64,000 bases of DNA. Source: JBDHWG01 sp046328525 (GTDB taxonomy: Bacteria > Chloroflexota > Anaerolineae > Epilineales > JAHCIE01). Location of the stretch: positions 186,001 through 250,000 of the forward strand of contig JAXLWK010000004.1 in the NCBI GenBank assembly GCA_046328525.1. Reading direction: 5' to 3'. The notes under the pieces are model-generated. The model searched no databases, had not been told where the DNA came from, and saw only the letters and a program-made list of their open reading frames with translations. The translations under genes and the position numbers were made by a program. Shown here in pieces: positions 16,867 to 23,751 of the stretch. Positions within the stretch are counted from its first letter, which is position 1. Each line of letters starts with the position of its first letter.

Positions 16867-17100
16867 TATCTTTGCAGTTTTCGGGTTGGGGTGGTTTGGA
16901 GGGGCAAAGCCCCTCCAAGTTCTTCTCTTTTCAGCCCTTGGTGACGGTCGCGTGCCATTGCGCACGAAAAAAGGGGGAGGATCGCGGGGGCCTGCGGCCC
17001 CTTTTGGCGGTTGCCGCGTAGCTCCACTTCGTTGGGCGATATGTGGCAGGCAACCGCCAAAACCCACAGCCCCCGCATAGACAAAGTGCAAAGATAGAGA
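16863..17100. mobile_element. 238-bp hairpin element with 14-bp inverted ends
   Basis: TCTCTATCTTTGCA (16863-16876) and its perfect complement TGCAAAGATAGAGA (17087-17100) bound the segment. Inside are two more hairpins: GGAGGGG/CCCCTCC at 16898-16916 and TTTTGGCGGTTGCC/GGCAACCGCCAAAA at 17002-17015 and 17049-17062. It has no coding capacity and separates two gene fragments, as a MITE-like insertion or rearrangement would. Confidence 0.5.
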
Positions 17101-17219
17101 ACGCCCAGAATGAATTGATCGGCGTCGAAATTCTGCATGCCAGCGAATTCCTTCGCGATTCAGTGCTGGAGTCGATCCAGGCGAAGACGCTTCAGCTCCT
17201 GGACTCTGAGGTCGCCTAG
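17091..17219 (+). pseudogene. 3' fragment of a DUF2283-like gene
   Basis: The frame ending TAG at 17217-17219 reads KIENAQNELIGVEILHASEF followed by a short tail. The segment LIGVEILHAS is the characteristic end of DUF2283 proteins (usually about 65 residues). The N-terminal half is missing. It is probably the partner of the fragment at 16774. Confidence 0.5.
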
Positions 17220-17275
17220 CGGCCCGACTTGCGCGTCCGGCCCCGCGTCAATGCGCCGCTCATCCTCAAATACAG

Positions 17276-17306
17276 CGCGCCCCTCTCCTGTCCGGAGAGG
17301 GGCGCG
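17276..17306. terminator. Strong hairpin terminator
   Basis: CGCGCCCCTCTCC (17276-17288), a 5-base loop, then GGAGAGGGGCGCG (17294-17306): 13 perfect pairs. T-rich sequence follows on the plus strand (TGTTTGTTTC); on the minus strand it lies just after the NTF2-like gene. Confidence 0.6.
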
Positions 17307-17326
17307 TGTTTGTTTCAGGGCCAGGA

Positions 17327-17968
17327 TCAGGCGCGCGCGCGGCGGTAGCGCATCGCCAGGCCGCCGGCGATGATCAGGCCGCCGAGGGCCACCCAGATGA
17401 TGGGGAAGCCGCTGCCGCTGTCCACAGCGCCCGTCGTCGGCAGGGCGGACGGCGTGGCGTTCGCCGCCGCCGCGCTCACCGCCGGCGTCGCGGCGGCGGC
17501 GGCAGCGGCCGCGGCGGGTGTTCCGGCCGCGCCGGCGGCAGCAGCCGCCCCGCCGGTGGGCGTCGCAACCGGCGCCGCCTTGAACGTCAGGCTGGAGATT
17601 TTATTGTTCGCAATCTTCGCCGTCACAATCTGGTTCGCGCCGGCGATGGGCTTGACCTCCCAAGTCACCGTGTCGCCGTTGACCTTGACGCTACCCGCAA
17701 CGGGCGTGTAGGTCGTCTTGGCGTTGGCGCTGGCCTGGAGCCAGGACTTGATGAGGCCGGGGGTGTTCAGGTAGTCGCCGTTGAGTGGGGTCACGACCGC
17801 GTCGGGCGCGAAGGTCGCCAATGCGGCATCAACGTTGCCGGCGTTGAACGCGGTATTGAAGGCGGCGATGGGCGCTGGAACGTCGGTCTGGGCGACGACA
17901 GCGGGAACGATGGCGAGCAGGGCAGCAATGACGAGGATGCCCAGTACGGCCAGAACGGTCTTCTTCAT
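17327..17968 (-). CDS. NTF2/SnoaL-like surface protein with LPTTG sorting signal
   Basis: A 213-residue exported protein. The start at 17968 has GGAGAA upstream. The signal peptide ends VPAVVAQT (about residue 27). Residues 30-125 look like an NTF2-like cone fold (AFNTAFNAGNVDAALATFAP). An Ala-rich linker (about 135-170) follows. The C-terminus has LPTTG, then a hydrophobic span and RYRRARA, the canonical layout of a sortase-processed wall-sorting signal. No sortase gene was seen nearby. NTF2-like domains may bind a ligand or be catalytic; no choice can be made here. Confidence 0.75.
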   Translation of the reverse strand: MKKTVLAVLGILVIAALLAIVPAVVAQTDVPAPIAAFNTAFNAGNVDAALATFAPDAVVTPLNGDYLNTPGLIKSWLQASANAKTTYTPVAGSVKVNGDTVTWEVKPIAGANQIVTAKIANNKISSLTFKAAPVATPTGGAAAAAGAAGTPAAAAAAAAATPAVSAAAANATPSALPTTGAVDSGSGFPIIWVALGGLIIAGGLAMRYRRARA

Positions 17969-18025
17969 CGGTGGTTCTCCTTGATAACGATGTTGAACGC
18001 GCATGGACTCTCCGCCGGCACGGCA

Positions 18026-18054
18026 ATTATGACCTCACGAGAGCGTGTTGTCAA
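18026..18054 (-). promoter_or_regulatory. Promoter of the NTF2-like gene
   Basis: Minus strand TTGACA (18054-18049), 17-base spacer, CATAAT (18031-18026), about 58 bases upstream of the start codon. Confidence 0.7.
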
Positions 18055-18157
18055 CCGAGCAGAGGCCACGCGGTCTTGCCAGCACAAACCGTGCCACTAC
18101 GCCCAACCGGAGCGAAAAGTGGAGCATGGGCGCTTCAACGCAAACGCGGCCACCCCG

Positions 18158-18187
18158 TTGACATCTCGGCGCGAATCTTGCTATAAT
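18158..18187 (+). promoter_or_regulatory. Promoter of the glmS transcription unit
   Basis: TTGACA (18158-18163), 18-base spacer, TATAAT (18182-18187). The expected transcript starts near 18194 and carries a leader of about 560 bases holding a rep-C element and the glmS ribozyme. Confidence 0.75.
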
Positions 18188-18190
18188 AGA

Positions 18191-18370
18191 GATGAAAATC
18201 GCTGTCGCCCCTTCGCCAGGCCGCCCGCCGCTGAAGCAGCGGGCTACGGGTGGAAGCCTGAGAGGCTGCCGCTCCGGCTCCGCCAGCCCCTTGGGCTTGC
18301 ATGAGTAGCCGTAGGCTTGAGCCTACGGCGGCCGTCCGCCGCGAGCAGTGCAAGGTTATTTTCAAAGGAG
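18191..18370 (+). repeat. rep-C element in the glmS leader
   Basis: The core at 18221-18332 carries four hairpins: CCGCCGCTGAAGCAGCGG, AGCCTGAGAGGCT, AGCCCCTTGGGCTT and CCGTAGGCTTGAGCCTACGG. Matching flanks (GATGAAAATCGCTGTC on the left, GGTTATTTTCAA on the right) are shared with the copy at 61287-61462, so the full unit is about 180 bp. Confidence 0.75.
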
Positions 18371-18457
18371 GTTGCCGCCGCGAGACATGCGACGCGCGCC
18401 AGGGAGCGCGCCTTTTACGCCGCGCCACGGGTGGCGTCGGTGACATAGGGGAACGCA

Positions 18458-18657
18458 GCGCCAGGGCTGGTCCAGCGGACCAGTTGACGAGGTGGAGGTT
18501 TCTCACCGCAAGGTGGGACTAACCGCGCAAGCGGGAAAATCGAACAGATCGGCGGATGCCTCCAGGGCGGCCACAGCCCTCCGTCTTTCCCCTCCAAGAT
18601 CGCGCAGCCGAAAACCTGCCGGGCGACCGGCAGCGACAACCGGCGTGCGCCGTGGCA
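18458..18657 (+). ncRNA. glmS ribozyme-riboswitch
   Basis: A self-cleaving RNA that senses glucosamine-6-phosphate and lowers glmS expression. The cleavage site is CA|GCGCC with the cut between 18457 and 18458. P1 is CTGGTCC-AGC-GGACCAG. Core segments GTTGACGAGG (18483-18492) and TCGGCGGATGCC (from 18549) match the family. P2 is GGAGG/CCTCC. The GGCCAC loop after it can pair with GTGGC at 18652-18656 (P3.1-like). AAAACCTGCCGG-GCGA-CCGGC fits P4. Between GGTTT and ATCGA lie two extra GCAA-capped hairpins (18502-18517 and 18523-18534). It sits about 100 bases before glmS. The 3' boundary is approximate. Confidence 0.92.
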
Positions 18658-18756
18658 TTTCCAGGGTGACCACAACGTGCGGGAGCGCGCTGTCGGTCGG
18701 TTCATGCGGAACCGGCCCTCTCGCCGCGCCTGCCCGCCTTCAAGGAGGGACTTCCC

Positions 18757-20619
18757 ATGTGCGGTATCGTTGGATACGTCGGCCACCGCGGCGCGACGCC
18801 TATTCTGCTGGAGGGCCTCAAGCGGCTGGAGTATCGCGGCTACGACTCGGCCGGCGTCGCCGTGCTGCAAGACAGCGGCGCGATGGCGGTCGCCAAGGCC
18901 GAGGGCAAGCTGAGCCACCTGATTGACGCGCTCGACGGGCGCGAGCCGTGCGGCCGCCTCGGCATCGGCCACACGCGCTGGGCGACCCACGGCGCGCCCA
19001 ACACGACGAATGCCCACCCCCACTCCGACCCATCCGGCGAGGTTGTCCTCGTCCACAACGGCATCATCGAGAACTACGCCGAGCTGCGCGCGGCGCTGGC
19101 GGCCGAGGGCCACGTGTTCGAGTCGGAAACGGATACCGAGGTACTGGCGCACCTGGTCGGCGTCGAGCTGGCCGCGCTGCGCCAGAGCAACGGCCACGCC
19201 CGCCACTGCCTGCCGAGCCTGTTCGCCGAGGCGGTACGCCGCGCCCTGGGCCACGTCGAGGGCGCGTATGCCATCGCCGCGTTCAGCCGCACCGAGCCGG
19301 AGGTGCTCGTCGGCGCGCGCAAGTTCTCGCCGCTGCTCGTCGGCCTCGGCCAGGGCGAGAACTTCCTCGCGTCCGACATCCCGGCCATGCTGGCGCACAC
19401 CCGCAACGCCATGACACTGGAAGACGGCGAGGTCGTGATTCTGTGGCCGGAGCGCGCCGCGGTGTACACCCTGGACGGCACGCCGGTGCGCCGCGACCCG
19501 TTCACGGTGACGTGGGACATTGCGGCGGCGGAGAAGGGCGGCTTCCCCCACTTCTTCCTCAAGGAGGTGTTCGAGCAGCCCAACCGCCTGCGGGACGCCC
19601 TGCGCGGGCGGCTGGTGGACGGGAAGGCGCACCTGCTGGAGCTGGCCGGGCTGGACCTGGCCCGCGTCGAGCGCGTCGGCGTCGTCGCGTGCGGCACGGC
19701 CTACCACGCCGCGCTGCTGGGGCGCTCGCTCATCGAGCGCTGGGCGCGCTATCCGACGGAGGCGGCCATCGGCTCCGAGTTCCGCTACGACGAGCCGATG
19801 ATTGACGAGCATACCCTGCTCATCGTCGTCAGCCAGTCGGGAGAGACAGCGGACACGCTGGCCTCGCTGTACCTGGCGCGGGAGGCGGGGGCGCAGACGG
19901 TCGCCCTCACCAATGTTGTCGGCAGCACGGTCACGCGCTACGCCGACGCCACGCTGTACCTCCAGGTCGGGCCGGAGATTAGCGTCGCGGCCAGCAAGAG
20001 CTACATCGGCCAGCAAACGCTCCTTGCCCTCGTCGCCCTGTACCTGGCGCAGGCGCGCGGGACCCTCGACCCGCAGCCGGCGGCCGAGATCGCGGCGGCG
20101 CTGGCGGCGCTGCCCGACCACATCGCCGCGGTCCTGCATGGCTCCGACCGCATCGAGGGGATCGCCCGCCAGGTGGCCGACGTGCGCAGCTTCTTCTACA
20201 TGGGGCGCGGGCCGAACTACCCAACGGCGCTGGAGGGGGCGCTCAAGCTCAAGGAGCTGAGCTACATCCACGCCGAAGGCTACCCGGCCGGCGAACTGAA
20301 GCACGGCCCCATCGCCATGCTCGACCCGGAGCTGCCGTGCCTGGTCGTGGCGACACGCGGCGCGACCTACGCCAAGACCGTCAGCAACATGCAGGAGGTG
20401 CGGGCGCGCGGGGCGAGGGTCGTCGCCGTGGCGACCGAGGGCGACGAGAACATCCGCCGCCACGCCCAGCACGTCCTCTACGTGCCGGCGGTGGTCGAGG
20501 CGCTGTCGCCCATCGTCAATGTTGTCCCGCTGCAGATTCTGGCGTATTATGTGGCGGTCGCGCGCGGCTGCGACGTGGACCAGCCGCGCAATCTTGCGAA
20601 GAGTGTGACTGTGGAGTGA
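18757..20619 (+). CDS. glmS: Glutamine--fructose-6-phosphate aminotransferase (isomerizing)
   Basis: A 620-residue cytoplasmic enzyme that makes glucosamine-6-phosphate from fructose-6-phosphate and glutamine, the first step to UDP-GlcNAc. The N-terminus MCGIVGYVGHRGATP exposes the nucleophilic Cys after Met removal. GHTRWATHG and HNGIIENYAEL are glutaminase motifs. Two SIS isomerase domains follow (CGTAYHAAL; SQSGETADTL; GRGPNYPTALEGALKLKE). The C-terminus LAKSVTVE is canonical. AAGGAGGGA lies upstream of the ATG. Regulation is by the upstream ribozyme, so product feedback at the mRNA level is expected. Confidence 0.98.
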   Translation: MCGIVGYVGHRGATPILLEGLKRLEYRGYDSAGVAVLQDSGAMAVAKAEGKLSHLIDALDGREPCGRLGIGHTRWATHGAPNTTNAHPHSDPSGEVVLVHNGIIENYAELRAALAAEGHVFESETDTEVLAHLVGVELAALRQSNGHARHCLPSLFAEAVRRALGHVEGAYAIAAFSRTEPEVLVGARKFSPLLVGLGQGENFLASDIPAMLAHTRNAMTLEDGEVVILWPERAAVYTLDGTPVRRDPFTVTWDIAAAEKGGFPHFFLKEVFEQPNRLRDALRGRLVDGKAHLLELAGLDLARVERVGVVACGTAYHAALLGRSLIERWARYPTEAAIGSEFRYDEPMIDEHTLLIVVSQSGETADTLASLYLAREAGAQTVALTNVVGSTVTRYADATLYLQVGPEISVAASKSYIGQQTLLALVALYLAQARGTLDPQPAAEIAAALAALPDHIAAVLHGSDRIEGIARQVADVRSFFYMGRGPNYPTALEGALKLKELSYIHAEGYPAGELKHGPIAMLDPELPCLVVATRGATYAKTVSNMQEVRARGARVVAVATEGDENIRRHAQHVLYVPAVVEALSPIVNVVPLQILAYYVAVARGCDVDQPRNLAKSVTVE

Positions 20620-20622
20620 GTA

Positions 20623-21828
20623 TTGCGTATCGCCATGATCGGGCCGTTCGGGCTGCGGCCCAAAGGCACCATGCGGGCGCGGGCGCTGCCCCTGGCGCGG
20701 GCGCTCGCCGCCCAGGGCCACCAGGTCGCCCTGTTCCTGCCGCCGTGGAGCTGTCCGGAGGATAGCGGCAAATCGTGGGAGGTGGACGGGGTGATGGTCA
20801 ACAACGTCAGCCTGCCTGCCTCCCCGGCCGGCGTGTTCCACGCCCAGCTCACCCAACGCCTCGTCGCGGCGGCCCTGGCAATGGCGCCGGACGTCGTCCA
20901 CTGTTTCAAGCCGAAGGCGTACAGCGGGCTGGCGCAGTCGGCGCTGTGGAGCATGCGCGGGACGCGCCGCTGGACGGGCCGCCTCGTCGTGGACGAGGAC
21001 GACTGGGAGGGCGCGGGCGGCTGGAACGACCTGGAAAAGTACCCCTGGGCGATGCGGCAGACGTTCGCGCGCCAGGAGACGTGGGGTCTGCGCCACGCCG
21101 ACACTGTGACCGTCGCCAGCCGCGCCCTGGAGACCATCGCCTGGAGCCTGGGTGTCCCGCCGCGCCAGGTCGCCTACATCCCCAACGGGGCCGCCGAAAG
21201 CCCGCCGGCCGGCAGCGCCGAGGTCGCCCGCGAGCGCTGGGGCCTCGACGACGCGCCCGTCGTCCTCCTTTACACCCGCTTCTTCGAGTACAAGGTCGAG
21301 CGCATCGTGGACGTGTTCGCCCGCATCCACGCCGCCGCGCCGGAGACCCGCTTCCTCGTCGTCGGCGAGGGGCTGTTCGGCGAGGAGCGCGAGCTACTGG
21401 CCCGCCTGGACCGCGTTGAGCCGTCGCCCTACGTCGTCTACGCCGGCTGGCCGGGCGACGAGGCGCTGCCGGACATCTTCGCCGCCGCCGACTTGGCCCT
21501 CTATCCCCTGGACGATACCCTGGTCAACCGCGCCAAGTCGCCCGCCAAGCTGTTGCAGCTCCTCGGCGCGGGCGTCCCCGTCGTCGCCGACGCCGTGGGG
21601 CAGGCGACGGTCTACGTCGCGCCCGGCGTCGCCGGGCTGCTCGTCCCACCGTGCGACGATGTGGCGATGGCGGAGGCGGCGGTAGACATCCTGCGCGACC
21701 CGTGGCGGCGGCACGCGATGAGCGCGGGGGCGCGGGCGTGGGTGGCGCAGCACTACACCTGGCCGCGCCTGGCGCAGCGCCTGGCCGCCGCCTACCAGAG
21801 CGAAACCCTCCCGACCCCTCTCCCGTAG
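20623..21828 (+). CDS. GT4 family glycosyltransferase
   Basis: A 401-residue GT-B fold enzyme. The TTG start at 20623 gives RIAMIGPFGLRPKGTM with GTGGAG upstream, 3 bases after the glmS stop, so the two are probably co-transcribed. C-terminal donor-site features are present: FFEYKVERIVDVFARI, ADLALYPLDDTLVNRAKSPAK and GVPVVADAVGQ. It probably adds a sugar to a lipid, polysaccharide or small molecule. The last eight residues (ETLPTPLP) are encoded by rep-A-like sequence, and the final 56 bp of the gene are repeated at 22687-22742. Confidence 0.9.
   Translation: MRIAMIGPFGLRPKGTMRARALPLARALAAQGHQVALFLPPWSCPEDSGKSWEVDGVMVNNVSLPASPAGVFHAQLTQRLVAAALAMAPDVVHCFKPKAYSGLAQSALWSMRGTRRWTGRLVVDEDDWEGAGGWNDLEKYPWAMRQTFARQETWGLRHADTVTVASRALETIAWSLGVPPRQVAYIPNGAAESPPAGSAEVARERWGLDDAPVVLLYTRFFEYKVERIVDVFARIHAAAPETRFLVVGEGLFGEERELLARLDRVEPSPYVVYAGWPGDEALPDIFAAADLALYPLDDTLVNRAKSPAKLLQLLGAGVPVVADAVGQATVYVAPGVAGLLVPPCDDVAMAEAAVDILRDPWRRHAMSAGARAWVAQHYTWPRLAQRLAAAYQSETLPTPLP
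21772..21827 (+). repeat. Left 56-bp direct repeat flanking the TA cassette
   Basis: It matches 22687-22742 at 55 of 56 positions (A at 21799 versus G at 22714). It covers the last codons of the GT4 gene. Between the copies lies an 859-bp segment with the toxin-antitoxin genes. Confidence 0.9.
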
Positions 21829-21887
21829 AAGAAAATAGCGCCAACAGAGGCACGGGCGCCGGCATATTGCGGAGCCTGACGTGTGAC

Positions 21888-21910
21888 ACACCAGTCGTCT
21901 GGTGTATAAT
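21888..21910 (+). promoter_or_regulatory. TA promoter and palindromic operator
   Basis: ACACCAG (21888-21894), TCGT, CTGGTGT (21899-21905) is a perfect inverted repeat that abuts the -10 TATAAT (21905-21910). This is where an RHH antitoxin would autorepress. The -35 (TGTGAC, 21882-21887) is weak. Confidence 0.65.
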
Positions 21911-21941
21911 GTGATGTATATTCTGCGGCTGGAGGACGAAG

Positions 21942-22229
21942 ATGGCCGAGATGGTGCGCAAGCAAATCTACATCCACAGGCGTCAGCAGGCATTGCTGCG
22001 ACGCCTGGCGCGGTCGCGGGGAGTCAGTGAGGCGGAAATCGTGCGTCAGGCCATCGAGCGCGAAGCGATGGCCCAGCCCCGGCGGGGGAACACGTATGAC
22101 CCATCGGCCTGGGAAGCGGTCCTCGCGTTCGTGACCACGCGCAATCAGATGGCGGAGGACAATGCACCCTACCACTGGCGGCGCGAAGACGCTTACGACC
22201 TGCGTGAGGCAGCCCTGGGAGCGAAATAG
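21942..22229 (+). CDS. Ribbon-helix-helix antitoxin
   Basis: A 95-residue protein. Residues 5-35 (VRKQIYIHRRQQALLRRLAR, then SRGVSEAEIVRQAIER) form a CopG/Arc-type ribbon-helix-helix DNA-binding domain. The C-terminal half would wrap the toxin. GGAGG lies 7 bases before the ATG. It is followed after 6 bases by a PIN-domain gene, the VapB-VapC order. It probably represses its own promoter through the palindrome at 21888-21905. Confidence 0.88.
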   Translation: MAEMVRKQIYIHRRQQALLRRLARSRGVSEAEIVRQAIEREAMAQPRRGNTYDPSAWEAVLAFVTTRNQMAEDNAPYHWRREDAYDLREAALGAK

Positions 22230-22235
22230 TATCCC

Positions 22236-22682
22236 ATGGCCGCCATCCTCATTGACACCAACCTCCTCGTCTACCTGTACGACCACTCTGACTCGGCCCG
22301 ACAACAGCAGGCGCAGCTCGTCTTGGAGCAACTCCAGGTCACAAGGACGGGCTGCCTGAGCGTGCAGACGCTGGCGAAGTTCTTCAGCGTGGCGACCCGC
22401 AAGCTCAAACCGCCGCTGACGCCGGCCCAGGCGTATGACCAGGTCAGCCTCTTCTCGCGTCTGTGGCCCGTGTTTGACCTGACACCCTTCATCGTTCTTG
22501 AGGCAGCACGCGGCGTCCGCGACCATCAGATGTCCTACTACGATGCGCAGATGTGGGCGACGGCCCGCCTCAACCAGACGCCGGTGATCTTCTCAGAGGA
22601 CACGCCTGGTGTTTCTATCCTGGAAGGCGTCCGCTTCGTCAACCCGTTCGCGCCAACGTTCCACCTGGACGAATGGCTCTAG
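22236..22682 (+). CDS. PIN-domain toxin (VapC-like), one acidic residue replaced
   Basis: A 148-residue PIN-fold predicted RNase. The first acidic motif is ILIDTNLLVYLYDHSD; the third and fourth are SYYDAQMWATA and FSEDTP. The second conserved position, Glu in the usual LxEFY segment, is Lys in QTLAKFFSVATRKLKPPL (AAG, one base from GAG). PIN nucleases need these acids to hold Mg/Mn, so activity may be reduced or lost. The first ATG at 22236 follows the antitoxin stop closely. Confidence 0.88.
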   Translation: MAAILIDTNLLVYLYDHSDSARQQQAQLVLEQLQVTRTGCLSVQTLAKFFSVATRKLKPPLTPAQAYDQVSLFSRLWPVFDLTPFIVLEAARGVRDHQMSYYDAQMWATARLNQTPVIFSEDTPGVSILEGVRFVNPFAPTFHLDEWL

Positions 22683-22686
22683 CCAC

Positions 22687-22742
22687 GCGCAGCGCCTGGC
22701 CGCCGCCTACCAGGGCGAAACCCTCCCGACCCCTCTCCCGTA
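22687..22742 (+). repeat. Right 56-bp direct repeat flanking the TA cassette
   Basis: Copy of 21772-21827 with one mismatch, here outside any gene. It begins 4 bases after the toxin stop and ends in a TAA where the first copy has TAG. Confidence 0.9.
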
Positions 22743-22791
22743 AAGTGAGCAGAGCCGCCACCCACACACCGACACCATAGAGGAGATAGCG

Positions 22792-23304
22792 ATGCCCACG
22801 CTCACACGCGCCGAGATCGAGGCTCATGCCCGGGTCGCGGGCGCGATAGACCTGTCGAACGCCAACCTCGCCGGGCTGGACCTGTCCGGCGCCGACCTCG
22901 CCGGGGCCAATCTCGCCGGCCTGGACCTGACCGACGTCAACCTCCAGGGGAGCAACCTCGCGCAAGCGGACCTTTCGGGCGCGAACCTCGCCGGCAAGGA
23001 CCTCTCCCAGGGTCAGCTCCAATACGGCGGCATGCCCGGCATCTACCGCGTCCCGGCCACCTTTACCCGCGCCAATCTCGCCGGGGCCGATCTCGCCGGC
23101 GCCAACCTCCGCGGAACCAATCTCTCGGACGCCAACCTCGCCCGCGCCGACCTTACGGACGCCAGCCTCCAGGGCGCGCGGCTGCGGGGCGCGAACCTGC
23201 AGGGTGCGACCTTGCGGGGAGCGCGGTACGACAGCCAGACCGTCTGGCCCGCTGGCTTCGCGCCGGAGCTGACGCCCGGCCTCGTCTTGGATGAAGAGCG
23301 GTAA
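22792..23304 (+). CDS. Pentapeptide-repeat protein
   Basis: A 170-residue protein built of A(D/N)LXX units (SNANLAGLDLSGADLAGANL), which fold into a right-handed square beta-helix. A short break near residues 70-88 (YGGMPGIYRVPATFTR) interrupts the coil. AGAGGAGA precedes the ATG. Some family members protect DNA gyrase; most have no known role, and nothing here decides. Its stop codon directly abuts the stop of the convergent gene. Confidence 0.9.
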   Translation: MPTLTRAEIEAHARVAGAIDLSNANLAGLDLSGADLAGANLAGLDLTDVNLQGSNLAQADLSGANLAGKDLSQGQLQYGGMPGIYRVPATFTRANLAGADLAGANLRGTNLSDANLARADLTDASLQGARLRGANLQGATLRGARYDSQTVWPAGFAPELTPGLVLDEER

Positions 23305-23736
23305 CTATCCGCCCGCGGCGCGGTCCGTCAGCCAATTGCGCAGGGCCGTCACCGAGAAGTAGGGTGTCACCTTTTCCAGGTCCTTGAGCGGCGTCTCGAC
23401 CGGCACGTCGGCGGGAATCTTGAACCGGCTGTAGAACTCCGCCTGCGTCAGGCCATACGCTGGCAAAACCTCGCTAATCTTCATCCATCCCTTGATCTCG
23501 GCCGGGTTCGCGCCCGTCGCCGTCACCTTCTGGCCTGAGGCATCCACCTTCGCCGAGGTAGACCACGTGGGTGTCATGCGCGCCGCCTGGATGATGCCCA
23601 GGAAGACGACGAGCACCAGGACGGCATACGCGAGCGGGGGGATGGTGAGCCTGCGCCAGCGGCGCGGCGCGGTGGGGGTGGGGGGGGTGCGGCGAGCCGC
23701 TGGCGTGGGGGGGGTGTTCACGGGGGTTGCGCTCAT
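23305..23736 (-). CDS. Single-pass membrane protein paired with the 4Fe-4S protein
   Basis: A 143-residue protein of unknown function. A Pro/Thr-rich cytoplasmic N-terminus is followed by one membrane segment (about 33-50, LAYAVLVLVVFLGIIQAA) and an external domain with MKISEVLPAYGLTQAEFYSR and a second similar helix-turn (PLKDLEKVTPYFSVTALRNW). AGGAGA precedes the ATG. It begins 15 bases after the 4Fe-4S gene, so the two probably form one complex. Confidence 0.65.
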   Translation of the reverse strand: MSATPVNTPPTPAARRTPPTPTAPRRWRRLTIPPLAYAVLVLVVFLGIIQAARMTPTWSTSAKVDASGQKVTATGANPAEIKGWMKISEVLPAYGLTQAEFYSRFKIPADVPVETPLKDLEKVTPYFSVTALRNWLTDRAAGG

Positions 23737-23751
23737 GACGGTTCTCCTGTG

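Noticed and set aside
16735..16944. Intact 69-residue gene at 16735
   Set aside because: Its C-terminal half is encoded by the hairpin element, so it is a fragment with a random tail.
18415..21330. 971-codon open frame opposite glmS and the GT4 gene
   Set aside because: It is a GC-driven shadow of two unmistakable genes and lacks any domain pattern.
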